From NCBI GenBank assembly GCA_029717555.1, contig JAMDHS010000052.1, forward strand, positions 62,001-126,000: a stretch of 64,000 bases of DNA, given 5' to 3'. The DNA is from Peribolospora baueri. Lineage: Eukaryota > Basidiomycota > Peribolosporomycetes > Peribolosporales > Peribolosporaceae. The translations under genes and the position numbers were made by a program. The stretch's first letter is position 1. Each line of letters opens with the position of its first letter. The notes under the pieces are model-generated. The model worked only from the letters and a program-made list of their open reading frames with translations. It did no database searches and was not told the DNA's origin. Positions 9,945-20,150 of this stretch are shown here, piece by piece.

Positions 9945-12677
9945 TCACTTGTTTTTTACGACCACCCTCCCCCTACCGGGACCCATCTTGACCTTCGCCT
10001 TTCCAGACGCAGGACTAGCGGCCGAAGCTCTCCTAGCAGCCTCTTCAGCCTCAAGCGCCAGGGCGGCCGCACTTGGAACCTTGGTCTTGGCTTTCTCATG
10101 AGGGTGGAGGAGGATGCTGAACGCAGAGTGCTTCTCCTTGCCCCCACTCACGTGCTGGCCATGGCCGTGATCACCCACACCGGAATAACCGCTGGACAGC
10201 GAGGCCACGTCGCTGGCTGTCCCTCCGCTCGACGTCTGGAAGCTCTCCGTGTTTCCACCTAGTTTGTTCGCCTTGTTGTTTCCCGAACGACCACCGAGGG
10301 CGAGTGCCTTGAATTTCGCATGGCCGCGCTTCTCGGCCGACACTGAAGACGTCAGCTCGTTGCTAGGACTAAGGTTTGCAGTCGTGGTATTGAAGCGAAA
10401 GGCAGAGGCGGTGTCGGATGGGTCGCTGGACGAAGATCTATGTGGGTAGAGCGGAGGAGACGCGGAAGGCCGTTGAACGGAGAACTGGTGCGAAGCGGCC
10501 TGCTGTGCACGCGCAGCGCGAGCGTGGGCATGAGCTTGTCTGAGCTGTGGGGGCGCAGGCGCGCCGGCAGCCAAAGAAGGTGAAGAGGACGGCGGCAGCC
10601 ACGGCGAGTGCATGGGCTGAGATGATGTTAGGTCAGCAACGGCCGCAGTCCCTGGCGGAACCGACGAAGTGGCCGCCATGAGCATCTTTTCCAGGTGCGC
10701 CACCTTCTCTGCGAGAGCCAAAACCTGGGCATTCTCGAGAGCGTGGTGGCTGAACGGCGGGGTGTGCTCCAGCGGGCGCTTAGTGATGCTCCACCTCTTT
10801 GAAGGGGAGGAAGAAAGGGCCTGCATGACGTGGAGATTCTCCAACGACGACCGTGACCTCTCAGAGCCGCCTTCCTCTTCCGGTGGGAACCATTCGCAAC
10901 CAGGATGTCCCGCAAAGGCGTTGCTTCCCAGTGGCTGCTGCGAAAGCTGGCCTGGGGGTGGCGGAGGAAGTGGCTCACGAGGCGGAGGTCCACGAGGTGG
11001 GAGACCCGACCGCACGTATTCGGCGGGCGGCGAACAACGGAAAGATGGTTGGACCGTTACCGCGGGTCCGTTCGGTCGTCGACTGTGCGGATCGGGCCCA
11101 TGACCGACGTGCTGGGCAGCATCTCCTTGAAATCGTTCTCCGGCTTGTGCCCTGAGGGAGGCGCTTGGAAGCAGGAGCGGCACACCAGGCTCGATGGGCA
11201 GTGTGGAGGCGGATGATAGGGACCGGCTGAGCAACGAGGACAAGTCAGTGGTCGTCGCCGTGGGAGAACGGTCCGAGGCGGTTGTCCAGAGGGCGTCCGC
11301 GTGGACTTCCGACTTTTGTGGATAGGCGTGTGGGAAGCGACCGTCGTCGGACCGATAGGCGAGAGGAGAGGACCGGTATCGCGCTGGTTCCTGGAGGGAC
11401 GACCGGGAGCTGGTGACAGAAGGGCGAGGCGATTCCGGATAGTGCCCTCTGATCTGAAGTTGCCGCTCGTGGTCTCGTTCGCGCTCCAGCTTCAACTCGA
11501 TCTCACGGCCGAATCCGCCAGAGAAAGGCAGGGAGACGAAGCTGTCTTTAGAGTCTTGCCGAGGAGGAGGGGGACCAGCGCGCCACCTATCCTCAGGAGA
11601 CATATCCGCCTCCCACCTGCGCTCCCTCTCTCGGTCATTATCCCAATCCCTCCGCATCAATCTCCCTTGTCTTCGCTCCCACTCTCGGTTTTGTTCGAGT
11701 CCGAACTCCCATGTCCTCCCCTCTCCCTCCCACTCTCTCCTCGCCTCCCACTCTCTCTCCCTCGCCGCCTCCCACTGCCCCCTTGCGCCCTTTCGTCCCT
11801 CCCATTCCACCTCCTCCGTCCATCGTCGTCGTTCTTTGCGGTCTTGCATCTGCCCCTGCAGCAGCTCTACTTGTTTTCGGAGCTCCTCCATCTCCAGCCA
11901 CTGGTTCTCTGACAACAAAGTCGACGACGATCGACCGTGTCGATCGGCCGACGACGACGAGACGGGCAGCTGGCTCGGTGCGAGAGCGACAGACGAGGCG
12001 CTCGCCGGCGTGGACGGACACGGTTGGGCGGGAGGGTGCAATTTTCCGTCGACCGTCTTCTGCTCGACGAGAGCGTTCTCTGGCAGCGTCTGGTGCACCA
12101 AGATGGATGGGGAAGACCGGAGGGCGCGATCGGCGGCGGTAGCTTCGACTGACGGTCGTGGAGAGACTTCGAAGGGCGTATCAGGCCAAGCTGCGCTCAT
12201 CGCATCCGAGTGGTCGCCGTCCTCTTCCCTCAACTTGTCCTCCTCCGGCTCGGCCAGCACCTCGTCCGGTTCATCCTCCCTCTGGACTCGGACGCTTGCA
12301 TGGACGGGCTGCGAGAGTTGTGTCTCAGCTGGGGCGGCGGCCGCGCCTTCCATCCCTCCTCGCCATTCTTCAAGAGTCATGGAGGTGGCGGACTGAAGCG
12401 GGGCGCCAGAGGTCCGAGACGGGGCGGCGGATGGAGAGAGCCTGGCGAGGAAAGTCCTGAGCTCGTCGAGCTCCCTCTCTGCCGCCGCCGCGTCCGCGTC
12501 CAGACCGGCCGAGTCGGCATCGTCGGAAGAGCGGCCCGTGCTCAATCGCACGTTGTCCGCCGTGGAGGGGTGCCGACCTTGGCACTGGTCGCCGTTTCGT
12601 CCCGAAGCAATGTCCAGCGGCGTGGTAGAGAAGGAAGACGAGTAAGAGGTGGGAGTGGCGGCGTTAGTGGCCATGTC
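9945..12677 (-). CDS. Large low-complexity protein with coiled coil (unknown function)
   Basis: I do not recognise this protein. The frame is open without introns for 910 codons from the ATG at 12677, which has a purine at -3 and G at +4. The open frame extends a little upstream but without an ATG. Composition is Ser/Pro/Arg-rich and mostly disordered. A central charged coiled coil begins near ENQWLEMEELRKQVELLQGQ and continues as a Glu/Arg/Trp-rich helix. A second short coiled coil is ALAEKVAHLEKMLMA. The C-terminal tail is basic (GPGRGRVVVKNK). It shares three ordered short motifs with the next upstream gene: LRTFL, AWPDTPFEVSP and LPIEPGVPLLLP, which indicates common descent. A scaffold or cell-cortex role is possible but is only a guess. 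Confidence 0.6.
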   Translation of the reverse strand, partial: DMATNAATPTSYSSSFSTTPLDIASGRNGDQCQGRHPSTADNVRLSTGRSSDDADSAGLDADAAAAERELDELRTFLARLSPSAAPSRTSGAPLQSATSMTLEEWRGGMEGAAAAPAETQLSQPVHASVRVQREDEPDEVLAEPEEDKLREEDGDHSDAMSAAWPDTPFEVSPRPSVEATAADRALRSSPSILVHQTLPENALVEQKTVDGKLHPPAQPCPSTPASASSVALAPSQLPVSSSSADRHGRSSSTLLSENQWLEMEELRKQVELLQGQMQDRKERRRWTEEVEWEGRKGARGQWEAAREREWEARREWEGEGRTWEFGLEQNREWERRQGRLMRRDWDNDRERERRWEADMSPEDRWRAGPPPPRQDSKDSFVSLPFSGGFGREIELKLERERDHERQLQIRGHYPESPRPSVTSSRSSLQEPARYRSSPLAYRSDDGRFPHAYPQKSEVHADALWTTASDRSPTATTTDLSSLLSRSLSSASTLPIEPGVPLLLPSASLRAQAGERFQGDAAQHVGHGPDPHSRRPNGPAVTVQPSFRCSPPAEYVRSGLPPRGPPPREPLPPPPPGQLSQQPLGSNAFAGHPGCEWFPPEEEGGSERSRSSLENLHVMQALSSSPSKRWSITKRPLEHTPPFSHHALENAQVLALAEKVAHLEKMLMAATSSVPPGTAAVADLTSSQPMHSPWLPPSSSPSLAAGAPAPPQLRQAHAHARAARAQQAASHQFSVQRPSASPPLYPHRSSSSDPSDTASAFRFNTTTANLSPSNELTSSVSAEKRGHAKFKALALGGRSGNNKANKLGGNTESFQTSSGGTASDVASLSSGYSGVGDHGHGQHVSGGKEKHSAFSILLHPHEKAKTKVPSAAALALEAEEAARRASAASPASGKAKVKMGPGRGRVVVKNK

Positions 12678-14179
12678 GCGCAGTTCGTTGTCGTCGTTGT
12701 CTTCGCGGGTCGGGATCACGCCAAGGCCGTTTCGTGAGACTCGTTCCGTGAGACCCGACCTAGGTGGCACGCAGACTGGAGAGCGAATGCGACCGGCGCG
12801 TTTGGCGAGGCAGGCGTCGTTTCGTGATGGGGATGCGGGTGTATGGTGTCGGTGGCAATGTCAGCCGAGATTGAGGTCCCTGGTGCGCTTCGTGGACGGA
12901 GGGGAAAGCGACAGAACTCATTTAGCATTTGGTATAGAGGCTGACGAGGGCTGGGCTGTTGGAAGAAGCGCGCCGTTGACAGCGCCGAGAAGACAAGACG
13001 ACGACAGAGACGGAGTGAGCGCTTGCGTCGCTCGCGCCAAGGCGGACCTTTTCTGCGACCCTTGCTTTTTCCCCTTTCCCTCGGCTTGTCCGAGCGTTGT
13101 GCGATCCTTATCGCTCGAATATACGATCGACCTGGGACCGCCTCCCACCAAGTGACCAGACCAGACAAATATGGTCGCCGGTGCCAGTACCCGTTCGAGT
13201 TCGTGTTGCCGTTGCTTGATATGACCTTTACGGGAGGGCGTAAAAGATAAGGAAGGAAGGGGCACGAGGGGAACGTGGGAGATGGTGGACGCACGGCGGC
13301 TAATCTGCCCTGCGTCGGTCGGTGTGTCGAACCGTCGGACGAGAAGAGGGGAGGGGAGACGTGAGGCGGAGACTTGGAGGGGTAGAACCAGATGGAAGAG
13401 GGAAAGGAAGGAAGAAGGGCAGACGGTCGGATCTCACGATCCACGTCAATCGTTCTCTAATGCTATCATATCACACCCGACCGCGCCACGGAGGAAAGAA
13501 AATCAGTCGAACTCGACGTCGGTTTGGGACTTCGCTGACCCGATTCGCCGTCTTTCCAAGTTCGGTTGCGCCGGGCGTCAGCTCCCGTCCGTCGTCGTCG
13601 TCTCTCATCTGTCCGATCGAGTGAGCCGTTCACCGGTTGTCTCGGGGGCATCATGTCCCAAAGGCCGTACGCACGGGTGGGCGAGAGGAAGGCGGAGAGG
13701 GTCGGGCGAGCGCCATGGCCGATTCGACCGCCTGCCTGGTTCGTTCGATGAAAGCGTCTGGGGCGCGAGAGATAACGCGACAGGCTGCGGCAACGCGCGC
13801 ATGACGAAGACCGGCTGCGGCGTTATCTCGCGGAACGGACGGTGCGCTCAAACACTCGGAAGGTGAAGGGAACAGGTCGAACGAGGTCCCTCTCCTTCTC
13901 CGCAGCGTGCTTGCTGGGCGCATGATCATCAGCGACTTCGAACGGCGAGTCTCAGCGTAGGGCGCTCGCGCAACATCGGCAGCAAACAACGACACGGAAT
14001 AGGATATACCTGCATGCCATATACTCTGTATGTACGGTACATCGAACGAACGAAGGAGATCTGATCGGGTTTCCATAGATATCACGTCCCACTCAGCGGG
14101 ACCAGGTGAATAGGCTAGCTACCCTAGGTTGAGCAAGGACGGACGGACGGATGTTGGACGGACGGGTACGCTTTGCCGG
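12678..14179. other. Intergenic gap between the two low-complexity genes
   Basis: About 1.5 kb without a supportable gene. It presumably holds the promoter and 5' leader of the 9945-12677 gene and the 3' end of the 14180-17911 gene. Open frames here lack any recognisable domain. Confidence 0.5.
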
Positions 14180-17100
14180 CTAGAGGGGGACTTGCCCGCC
14201 CGCTTGTTTGCGAAGAAACGAGGGCGAGGGAGAGGGCGAAGGCGGGGTCGAGGACGACGGCGCGGCCGAGGCGGAGAAGCGCCCGTCGGTGAAGACGAAG
14301 GGGTGGTCGTACATCCGGAGAATCGAAGCAGACGCGGCTGTAAGTCCGGCCTGGGAACAAGAGGACGCAAACGAGGCCAAGCAGGGCGAGCGGTCGAGCT
14401 CCAAGGACAGGGTGCTCGACGGGACATCGACGTCGAGCGGCCCGATCGATCTCGCCACTGGCCCTCCTCCTCGGACCGCCTCGGCGCCGCTCTCGAGCTC
14501 GCCCCTTGCTCTCGATACTCCATCCCGACCCACCTTGCGCGATTTTAATTCATGGCCGATCGGGCGGAGCCAGTCCTTTTCCGAATCAGCGTCGAACGAG
14601 CGGAACCGGAGGCGCTCGTACGCGTCTTGGAGCGAGGTGGGCCACCCCGTCGCCGCCGTCGCTCTCCACGACGACGGTGGCGGACTAGTACGCTTAGCCG
14701 ATGGCTGCCCCTTCTTCCCCTTCGAGTTAGGGCTTGAGGTAGGACTCGTGGAGGGCCTACCATCCTCCTGCGCCTTTCCGGCGCGTTGTGAAGAAGACCG
14801 CCCTCCAGACGATGGAACGGACGACGAAAGGTTACGTCGTTGTTCCTGTGCGCTCGCAGGTCGGTGATGGGAGTAGTGGTCGCGCATCGAAGCCGCAGAG
14901 GCGCATCGTCGTTGATGGTTGTCGAAGCGGCCCGCCAGACCGTCGCCGGAAGCGCGTGCACAGGCACCGGTCGACGGGATGGCGGAGGAGGAGGCGGAAC
15001 TGGGGACGTTGGCAGATGCTTTCAAAGTCTTCGGCTCGAAAGAGGGCTGGGAGGGAAGACGGGGTGGGGAGACGTCGTTACAGCGTGAACTAGGACCTGA
15101 ATGACAGAGAGACGCGCGAGACGGCGTGCGCAGGCCGTCGTCGCGGATGACGATGGACTCGGCCGACGTTCCCGGCGAGGTGGACGGCCTCCCGTCTCGA
15201 GCAAACACGTTGGAAAGCGCCGGCCCGGAGCGAGCCCTTCGTTTGTAGAGCGCGGCGGCGGAGACGGAAGAGAAAGGCGCGGCGGAAGGTGTTGCGAGGG
15301 CGGTGAACGGCGTACCGCTGGACGAGACGCGTAGCAGGCTGCTGCCGGAGCTGTCCGCGCCGACAAGGCTTCCGCCATCCACGGTGGTGGACCGCGACAG
15401 AGGAGTAGAAAAGAGCTGTGGGGTAGAGAAGGTGGAGGAGGAATAGGGAGCCAGCTCCGCGTCGCCGTCCACCACCGTATCGTGGTCGAATCTCCAACCC
15501 CCGCCCTTGCCCTTGTTCTTATCCTTGTCCTTGCCCTTACGTCCCAACCGAAAGAGCCCGACAAGACTCTTCCAATCCTTCTCCTTCGAACGACCCATCC
15601 CTCCCCATCTCTCCTCAGCCCTCCACTCCGCCCGCGACTCCGGCCTCGGTCTCTTCTCCGCCGTCGGCAACGGCAAAACGGGCTCAGGCGTGGGCGCGAA
15701 GACAAAGGCAGAACTGATCGAGTTGGTCACCTGATGTCGCCGCCTGCCGGCGCTGGCGCTCGAGCTCGAGCTCGTCGAACGCGTGCGCCCTTGGGAAACC
15801 GGGTCGTCCATCAGCTCGGAGAATTGGGCAGAGGACGGACAAGGGGAGTGGCTCCACGCGCCCGCGAGGGCGTCTACGTACGTCTGCGTCTGCTGGGGTT
15901 GAAGGTGGGAAAGCTGACCGTTGGCTCCGGTGGCCCCGATGGAGGACGTAGTGGACGAGGCCACGCTGAGACTCCTCGACTCGCGAGTGTTGATGGACGT
16001 TTTCGACGGCGCAGCGCTCCGGGCGCTCGCGCTCGCACTGCGTGCCTTACCAGGGCTAGGGTCTGACCGAAGACTGGGGCTCGAGACTGAAGACGCACGG
16101 GCGAGACTTCCCCTCCTCGTTGGGACCTTTATAGAGACTGGCGACTGCAATCTCGGGGTGGAAGGAGAAGCCAAGGGCTGGCGTTCCTCCTCGCCCGTTT
16201 CGACGGGGGTCGCGCGAATCGTTCCACACGGACTGGGCAGCTGAGAGGCGTCTTGGAACGAAAAGGACGAGGAAGGCTGAAGAGGGAGCGGGCGTTCGCC
16301 GGAACGGCTGTCCGAGTGCGGGGTGAGCAGGAACGGTACGCCCGGGCTGATGGGCAGGTTGAGCGCTGGCGAGGCTGGGATGTGTGGATCATAGGCGCTC
16401 GGAGTGGAGGGCGTCCCGGTGAGGGGTGAGTCTGTGTGAGCGGTCGGAGGGGTGTATGCGTGGAGGCGGTCTTTGTCGTCAGAACTGCCGGCCTGCTGAA
16501 CGTCCCGAGATGAAGAAGAAAACACACCGCTGCCGTCGGTCCCAGCTGACGCCTGCCTTTTTAGACCGTCAGAAGAAACCGAGCCGGTGATGGAGGGCGA
16601 AGGCGGGAGTGGAACGGCGCTCCACTGAGCGTCGGTGCCAGACCGACGCTGTAGGATGCAGTGAACGCCGCGGAACGACTTGATGGGAGATCGATCGATG
16701 GGCGTGTCTGGCCACGCCGGGCTCATCCTGCCGTCTTCCGATTCGGCAAGCCTGTCGTCGCCGTCAGCGGGCTCGGCGGCTATGCCGAGACCGAGGTACG
16801 TTCTGAGTCGGAAAAGCAGATCGTTCTCCTCGTGGCCCTCCTCGCCTTTCTGGCCGACGACGGACGGGTCGAGATCGAGGTGCGGCGACGAAGACGTGAG
16901 ATGAAGATTCGAGAAGGGAATAGAAACGTTGGAGAAGTCGGCCGACGTCGAGGTCAAGTCCTCCTCGCAGCCTGTGAAGCAGGTCACGTTGGATACCGTC
17001 AGCGCCGTGGAGGCGGTGAACTTTGCGGCTCGATCGATGGACGCGTACGACTCACTTCCAGCGCCGGAGACAGCGAGACCAGACGCGGCGGGGCTGGAGA

Positions 17101-17911
17101 CGTGGGGGAACGAAGGGAGCACCGTCGGCGTGGCGAGGTCATCGTCCGGCTTGCCGCATGGCGGGCCGAGATAAAAGGAGCCAGCGGTGGGCGTGGGCGT
17201 ATAGGAGAACTCGGTGCTGGTCGGACTGAAGCTGGACGACAAGGTGGGGCTGCCGAGATCGGAGTGGCGAGAACTTGGAGAACATGGGGCGCGCGCCTGG
17301 GCTTTTTCGAGGTCCAACGCACGTGGTCGGACGGCCCGTCTTTTACCTGCGATGGCGGAGAGGTCCGGGAGAGCGCTCATCGAAGTGCGAGGGGCGAGGA
17401 GGGGAGAGTGGAGGCGCGGCAGCCGAGCGCAAGGCTCGACCTCGATGTCCCAAGCGGTCACAGACCGGCGGCGATTCCGCGAAGGGGGGCGGACCCAGCT
17501 CCTCGACTGTCCGAGCTTGCCTTTGGTCTCCGACTGCCTGTCGGTGCGGGGCAAGAGCGCGGAGCGGCTCGGCTTTGCGCTCAGGGCGTGGGCGAGGGCG
17601 TAGGCATGGACCGGGTCAGGCTCGTCCCTAGGAGCGGCAGCGCGGTCGAGCGACGGACGGGCGATGGCATGGACGAAGCCGGCGCCGGCTGCGGGCGCAC
17701 TCTGCCTTCGGAGGGCCTTCAGAGACCTGCTGGCCGCGTCGGCGGCGGCGTCCGGCCGGGGGTGGGGAGCCGAGGTGAGCGTCGGCGACGGGGCCGTGTC
17801 GGCGTCGAGGAGATTAAGGAAGGACGAGAAGGGGCCGACGTCCTGGCAGGAGGAGGGCCTGTGCTCGGTGCGACGACAGTGGGCGTGGGCGAGGGCGGCG
17901 TGTGCGTCCAT
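14180..17911 (-). CDS. Ser-rich disordered protein, paralog of downstream neighbour (unknown function)
   Basis: A single open exon of 1,243 codons from an ATG at 17911 with a purine at -3. I do not recognise the function. It is overwhelmingly Ser/Pro/Ala-rich with no predicted globular domain. Ordered-looking islands are FRLRTYLGLGIA, MSPAWPDTPIDRSPIKSF, LPISPGVPFLLTP, a Lys-rich WKSLVGLFRLGRKGKDK patch and a C-terminal block with LQDAYERLRFRSFDADSEKD and MYDHPFVFTDGRF. The first three have counterparts in the same order in the gene at 9945-12677, although spacing differs widely. Long open frames on the opposite strand are a by-product of GC-rich codon use. Many SP/TP sites suggest phospho-regulation, but this is inference. 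Confidence 0.6.
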   Translation of the reverse strand: MDAHAALAHAHCRRTEHRPSSCQDVGPFSSFLNLLDADTAPSPTLTSAPHPRPDAAADAASRSLKALRRQSAPAAGAGFVHAIARPSLDRAAAPRDEPDPVHAYALAHALSAKPSRSALLPRTDRQSETKGKLGQSRSWVRPPSRNRRRSVTAWDIEVEPCARLPRLHSPLLAPRTSMSALPDLSAIAGKRRAVRPRALDLEKAQARAPCSPSSRHSDLGSPTLSSSFSPTSTEFSYTPTPTAGSFYLGPPCGKPDDDLATPTVLPSFPHVSSPAASGLAVSGAGSESYASIDRAAKFTASTALTVSNVTCFTGCEEDLTSTSADFSNVSIPFSNLHLTSSSPHLDLDPSVVGQKGEEGHEENDLLFRLRTYLGLGIAAEPADGDDRLAESEDGRMSPAWPDTPIDRSPIKSFRGVHCILQRRSGTDAQWSAVPLPPSPSITGSVSSDGLKRQASAGTDGSGVFSSSSRDVQQAGSSDDKDRLHAYTPPTAHTDSPLTGTPSTPSAYDPHIPASPALNLPISPGVPFLLTPHSDSRSGERPLPLQPSSSFSFQDASQLPSPCGTIRATPVETGEEERQPLASPSTPRLQSPVSIKVPTRRGSLARASSVSSPSLRSDPSPGKARSASASARSAAPSKTSINTRESRSLSVASSTTSSIGATGANGQLSHLQPQQTQTYVDALAGAWSHSPCPSSAQFSELMDDPVSQGRTRSTSSSSSASAGRRRHQVTNSISSAFVFAPTPEPVLPLPTAEKRPRPESRAEWRAEERWGGMGRSKEKDWKSLVGLFRLGRKGKDKDKNKGKGGGWRFDHDTVVDGDAELAPYSSSTFSTPQLFSTPLSRSTTVDGGSLVGADSSGSSLLRVSSSGTPFTALATPSAAPFSSVSAAALYKRRARSGPALSNVFARDGRPSTSPGTSAESIVIRDDGLRTPSRASLCHSGPSSRCNDVSPPRLPSQPSFEPKTLKASANVPSSASSSAIPSTGACARASGDGLAGRFDNHQRRCASAASMRDHYSHHRPASAQEQRRNLSSSVPSSGGRSSSQRAGKAQEDGRPSTSPTSSPNSKGKKGQPSAKRTSPPPSSWRATAATGWPTSLQDAYERLRFRSFDADSEKDWLRPIGHELKSRKVGRDGVSRARGELESGAEAVRGGGPVARSIGPLDVDVPSSTLSLELDRSPCLASFASSCSQAGLTAASASILRMYDHPFVFTDGRFSASAAPSSSTPPSPSPSPSFLRKQAGGQVPL

Positions 17912-18779
17912 GACTGTGTCTGTATGTCTGTCGCTCCCTGGAGGGGCTGGATCAGAGGGAACGGGAGGGGTACGAGGTGAAGGGAGAGGGAGATGTGAGC
18001 GAGAGCATCAAGGAAGGATAACGAGGGGAGGGTGGTGCTGAGGAAGGGGAGAGGGGGGAGATGGGGGAGATGAGGGAAAAGAAGGGGGACGAGTGAGCTC
18101 GGCGGCTTTTGAGGTGAGCGACGAGGAGGAGGGTCAGTCTGTCAGCGAGCACGGTAAGCACAGCGAATCGTTCGCTTGTCTTCGTTCGTTGGCAGACGGA
18201 CGTCCGTCGGTGAGTCGACTCGGCGATCTGTGGACAGGCCCCTGGCGTTGGGTGTTGAGAGAGTGGTCGGGGACGAATGGATGGTTGGGACGGGTTAGGA
18301 TGGGATGAGTGTGGACAAGGACCCGATCGACGGTGGTTCCGATGATGGACCCCATCGACGACCCCGTACGGGGGTCGCACAGCAAGCGCCGTCGGCCCCT
18401 CCATCCATCGGTGCCGTACTTCCCGTCGTCCCACCATCACACCATCCCACCGCCCATGTCCGATGGTGGTGTCAGGAGGCAGACTCTGCTTCCATATTAT
18501 CGCCGTCCAGGGGCAGCCTTAGCACCGGTCGACCCTCTCGGACGCGAGGCGGAGGCGAGGCGGAGGCCGCTGCGGTAACCCTATCTCGCCCGATCGGGTG
18601 TGACATGCTCGACCGGTCCACGCCCAGCCAGCCAGCCAACGTCGACGGCGGGACGACCACACTCGGACGGTCGATGTCGACGTCGGCCGGGACGTCGTCG
18701 ATCCTTGCCGAGCTCCATACATGGAACAGCTTGGAACATGCCTGGTGCACAGGTTTCACAGGCTGTCAGCGAGCTAAGC

Positions 18780-18903
18780 AGGTGCAGCTAAGCAGGTGCA
18801 GGCGCGGAAGCAGGAGCAGGAGCAGGAGCAGGAGAGGAGATGGAACAGGAGCAGGAGCAAGTGCAGATGCAGGTGTAGGAGGAGACGGAGACGGAGACGG
18901 ACA
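18780..18903 (+). repeat. Degenerate purine-rich minisatellite
   Basis: GCAGGAGCAGGAGCAGG-type hexamers grade into GGAGACGGAGACGG units. The tract is imperfect and non-coding. Confidence 0.7.
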
Positions 18904-19103
18904 ACGGGAGCATATCTCTCTCTACGTCGTCCCACTCCTCCCTCCTTTCCCATCCCACACCGTCCTCGCCCGGTTTGGGTGGGTGGGTGGAGCCATTCGC
19001 ACGTCCGCGCCGGACTACTGTCTGTATGTATGTACCCCTGCAAGTCTCACCAGTCAGTCGATCCACCGCGTTGGCCCTCCCAATCCCTTCGACCTCGTCC
19101 CCC

Positions 19104-19133
19104 GTCCAGTCCAGTCCAGTCCAGTCCAGTCCA
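19104..19133 (+). repeat. (GTCCA)6 microsatellite
   Basis: Six perfect tandem copies of the pentamer GTCCA in the gap upstream of the Helitron relic. Confidence 0.9.
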
Positions 19134-19316
19134 CCGGACGGGTCCCCCATCCATTGTACACCCGTCCTTCCGTCCGTCCCCGCGGAGCGGAGACATATCC
19201 CGCACGGAGGACGGAGGACGGACGGACGGAAGGAAGGGAGACAGATAGACAGATAGAAGATGGACCATCATCGAGACGATGGCAAACCTAAACGCCTCTT
19301 CTCCCCTCTTCCCACG

Positions 19317-19671
19317 CCCCGCGTCGCCGGCGCGGGGATGGCATAGCAGAGCAGCTCCGGCGGAGCGGACCCCTTGTCAGCTACTACGTCTCAAACCCTT
19401 TGCATCAGTCCATTTTTTAAGCCTTTTTGTTGGTGCATTCACAAGCCTCACCATTGCCGGCGTTTTTTTTACATTAATGATGGGAGTAGAGCAGGGAGAC
19501 GCCATCGACATCAGTGGTCCTGGATAATGCAACATACAGCTGCCCATGGGTGAAGACTGGGCTTCGGAGGTCGACCGCAACGTGGCACAACGACTGGCCC
19601 TGCGATTTGTTGATGGTCATAGCGAAGCTTTTCCCGTGAGATCGGGCGGCCGGCCACGCCGCAGCTGCCAT
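19317..19671 (-). mobile_element. Helitron relic: C-terminal end of the helicase plus a 3' hairpin
   Basis: On the minus strand 19671-19474 encodes [15 protein letters not shown], then [19 protein letters not shown]. These are the last helicase motifs (V/VI) of Pif1-like helicases, in the form typical of Helitron RepHel proteins. The text ends shortly after, as expected for the helicase C-terminus. Upstream of the first motif homology stops abruptly, so most of the element is missing. Downstream, 19317-19337 forms a perfect 7-bp stem (CCCCGCG/CGCGGGG) with a 7-base loop, resembling the hairpin found near Helitron 3' ends, but I see no CTRR terminus right after it. A lone host PIF1 fragment is the alternative. 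The [13 protein letters not shown] wording and isolation favour a Helitron. Confidence 0.7.
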
Positions 19672-20150
19672 ACGGGCGGGTGCAGCCTACCGCCTATAGG
19701 GGCAGCGGGGGATCCCGGGGGGCAGGGGCCGCGCTCGCCGCCAGGCCCAGAGGGGTAAAACTAACCGGAAGAGGAAAGTAGGGGTTCGGCGGCAAGCACA
19801 ACTTATATTACAGAGACGGCAGTCAGCGCACCGGCCTACTTGTACAGATAGATAAGACCGCACTCAGACTTTGTCCTCATTCCTGTCGAGACGTATCTCA
19901 TCTCCCTCTCACCACCACCACCCTTGTTCAGTCAACGGACCGATGGCGATCAGAGGATCAGACGGGCGATCGACGAATCGATTTAGAGCAGACGGAGTTG
20001 AGTTGGTTGCACGACAAGCCCCGTCTGCCAAATAAAATAGCACACCTCCGTTTCCTGATCGCAGGCAACGACGACAACAACAAGAAGATCCAGATTGGGG
20101 CAGTCAGATGTGATCATGAAGCCTCCCTCCCAACGCCCCTCCGGCCTCCT
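19672..20150. other. Gap between Helitron relic and MDR oxidoreductase
   Basis: No gene is seen here. A C/G-rich block at about 19675-19760 abuts the truncated side of the Helitron relic and may be part of the same insertion. Confidence 0.4.

Larger units (their letters stand above)
17912..19314. other. Repeat-rich upstream region
   Basis: 1.4 kb upstream of the 14180-17911 gene with simple and degenerate repeats. I find no supportable coding region: open frames here are low-complexity and lack domain text. Confidence 0.5.

Noticed and set aside
16661-17980. Long plus-strand open frame (about 439 codons) opposite the Ser-rich gene
   Set aside because: It is a mirror of GC-rich codon use on the minus strand. 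Its translation is Arg/Gly-rich with no domain text, while the minus frame is longer and shares motifs with its neighbour.
18305-19291. Plus-strand open frame of 328 codons in the repeat-rich gap
   Set aside because: Low complexity; it runs through minisatellite and pentamer repeats and shows no domain or splice support.
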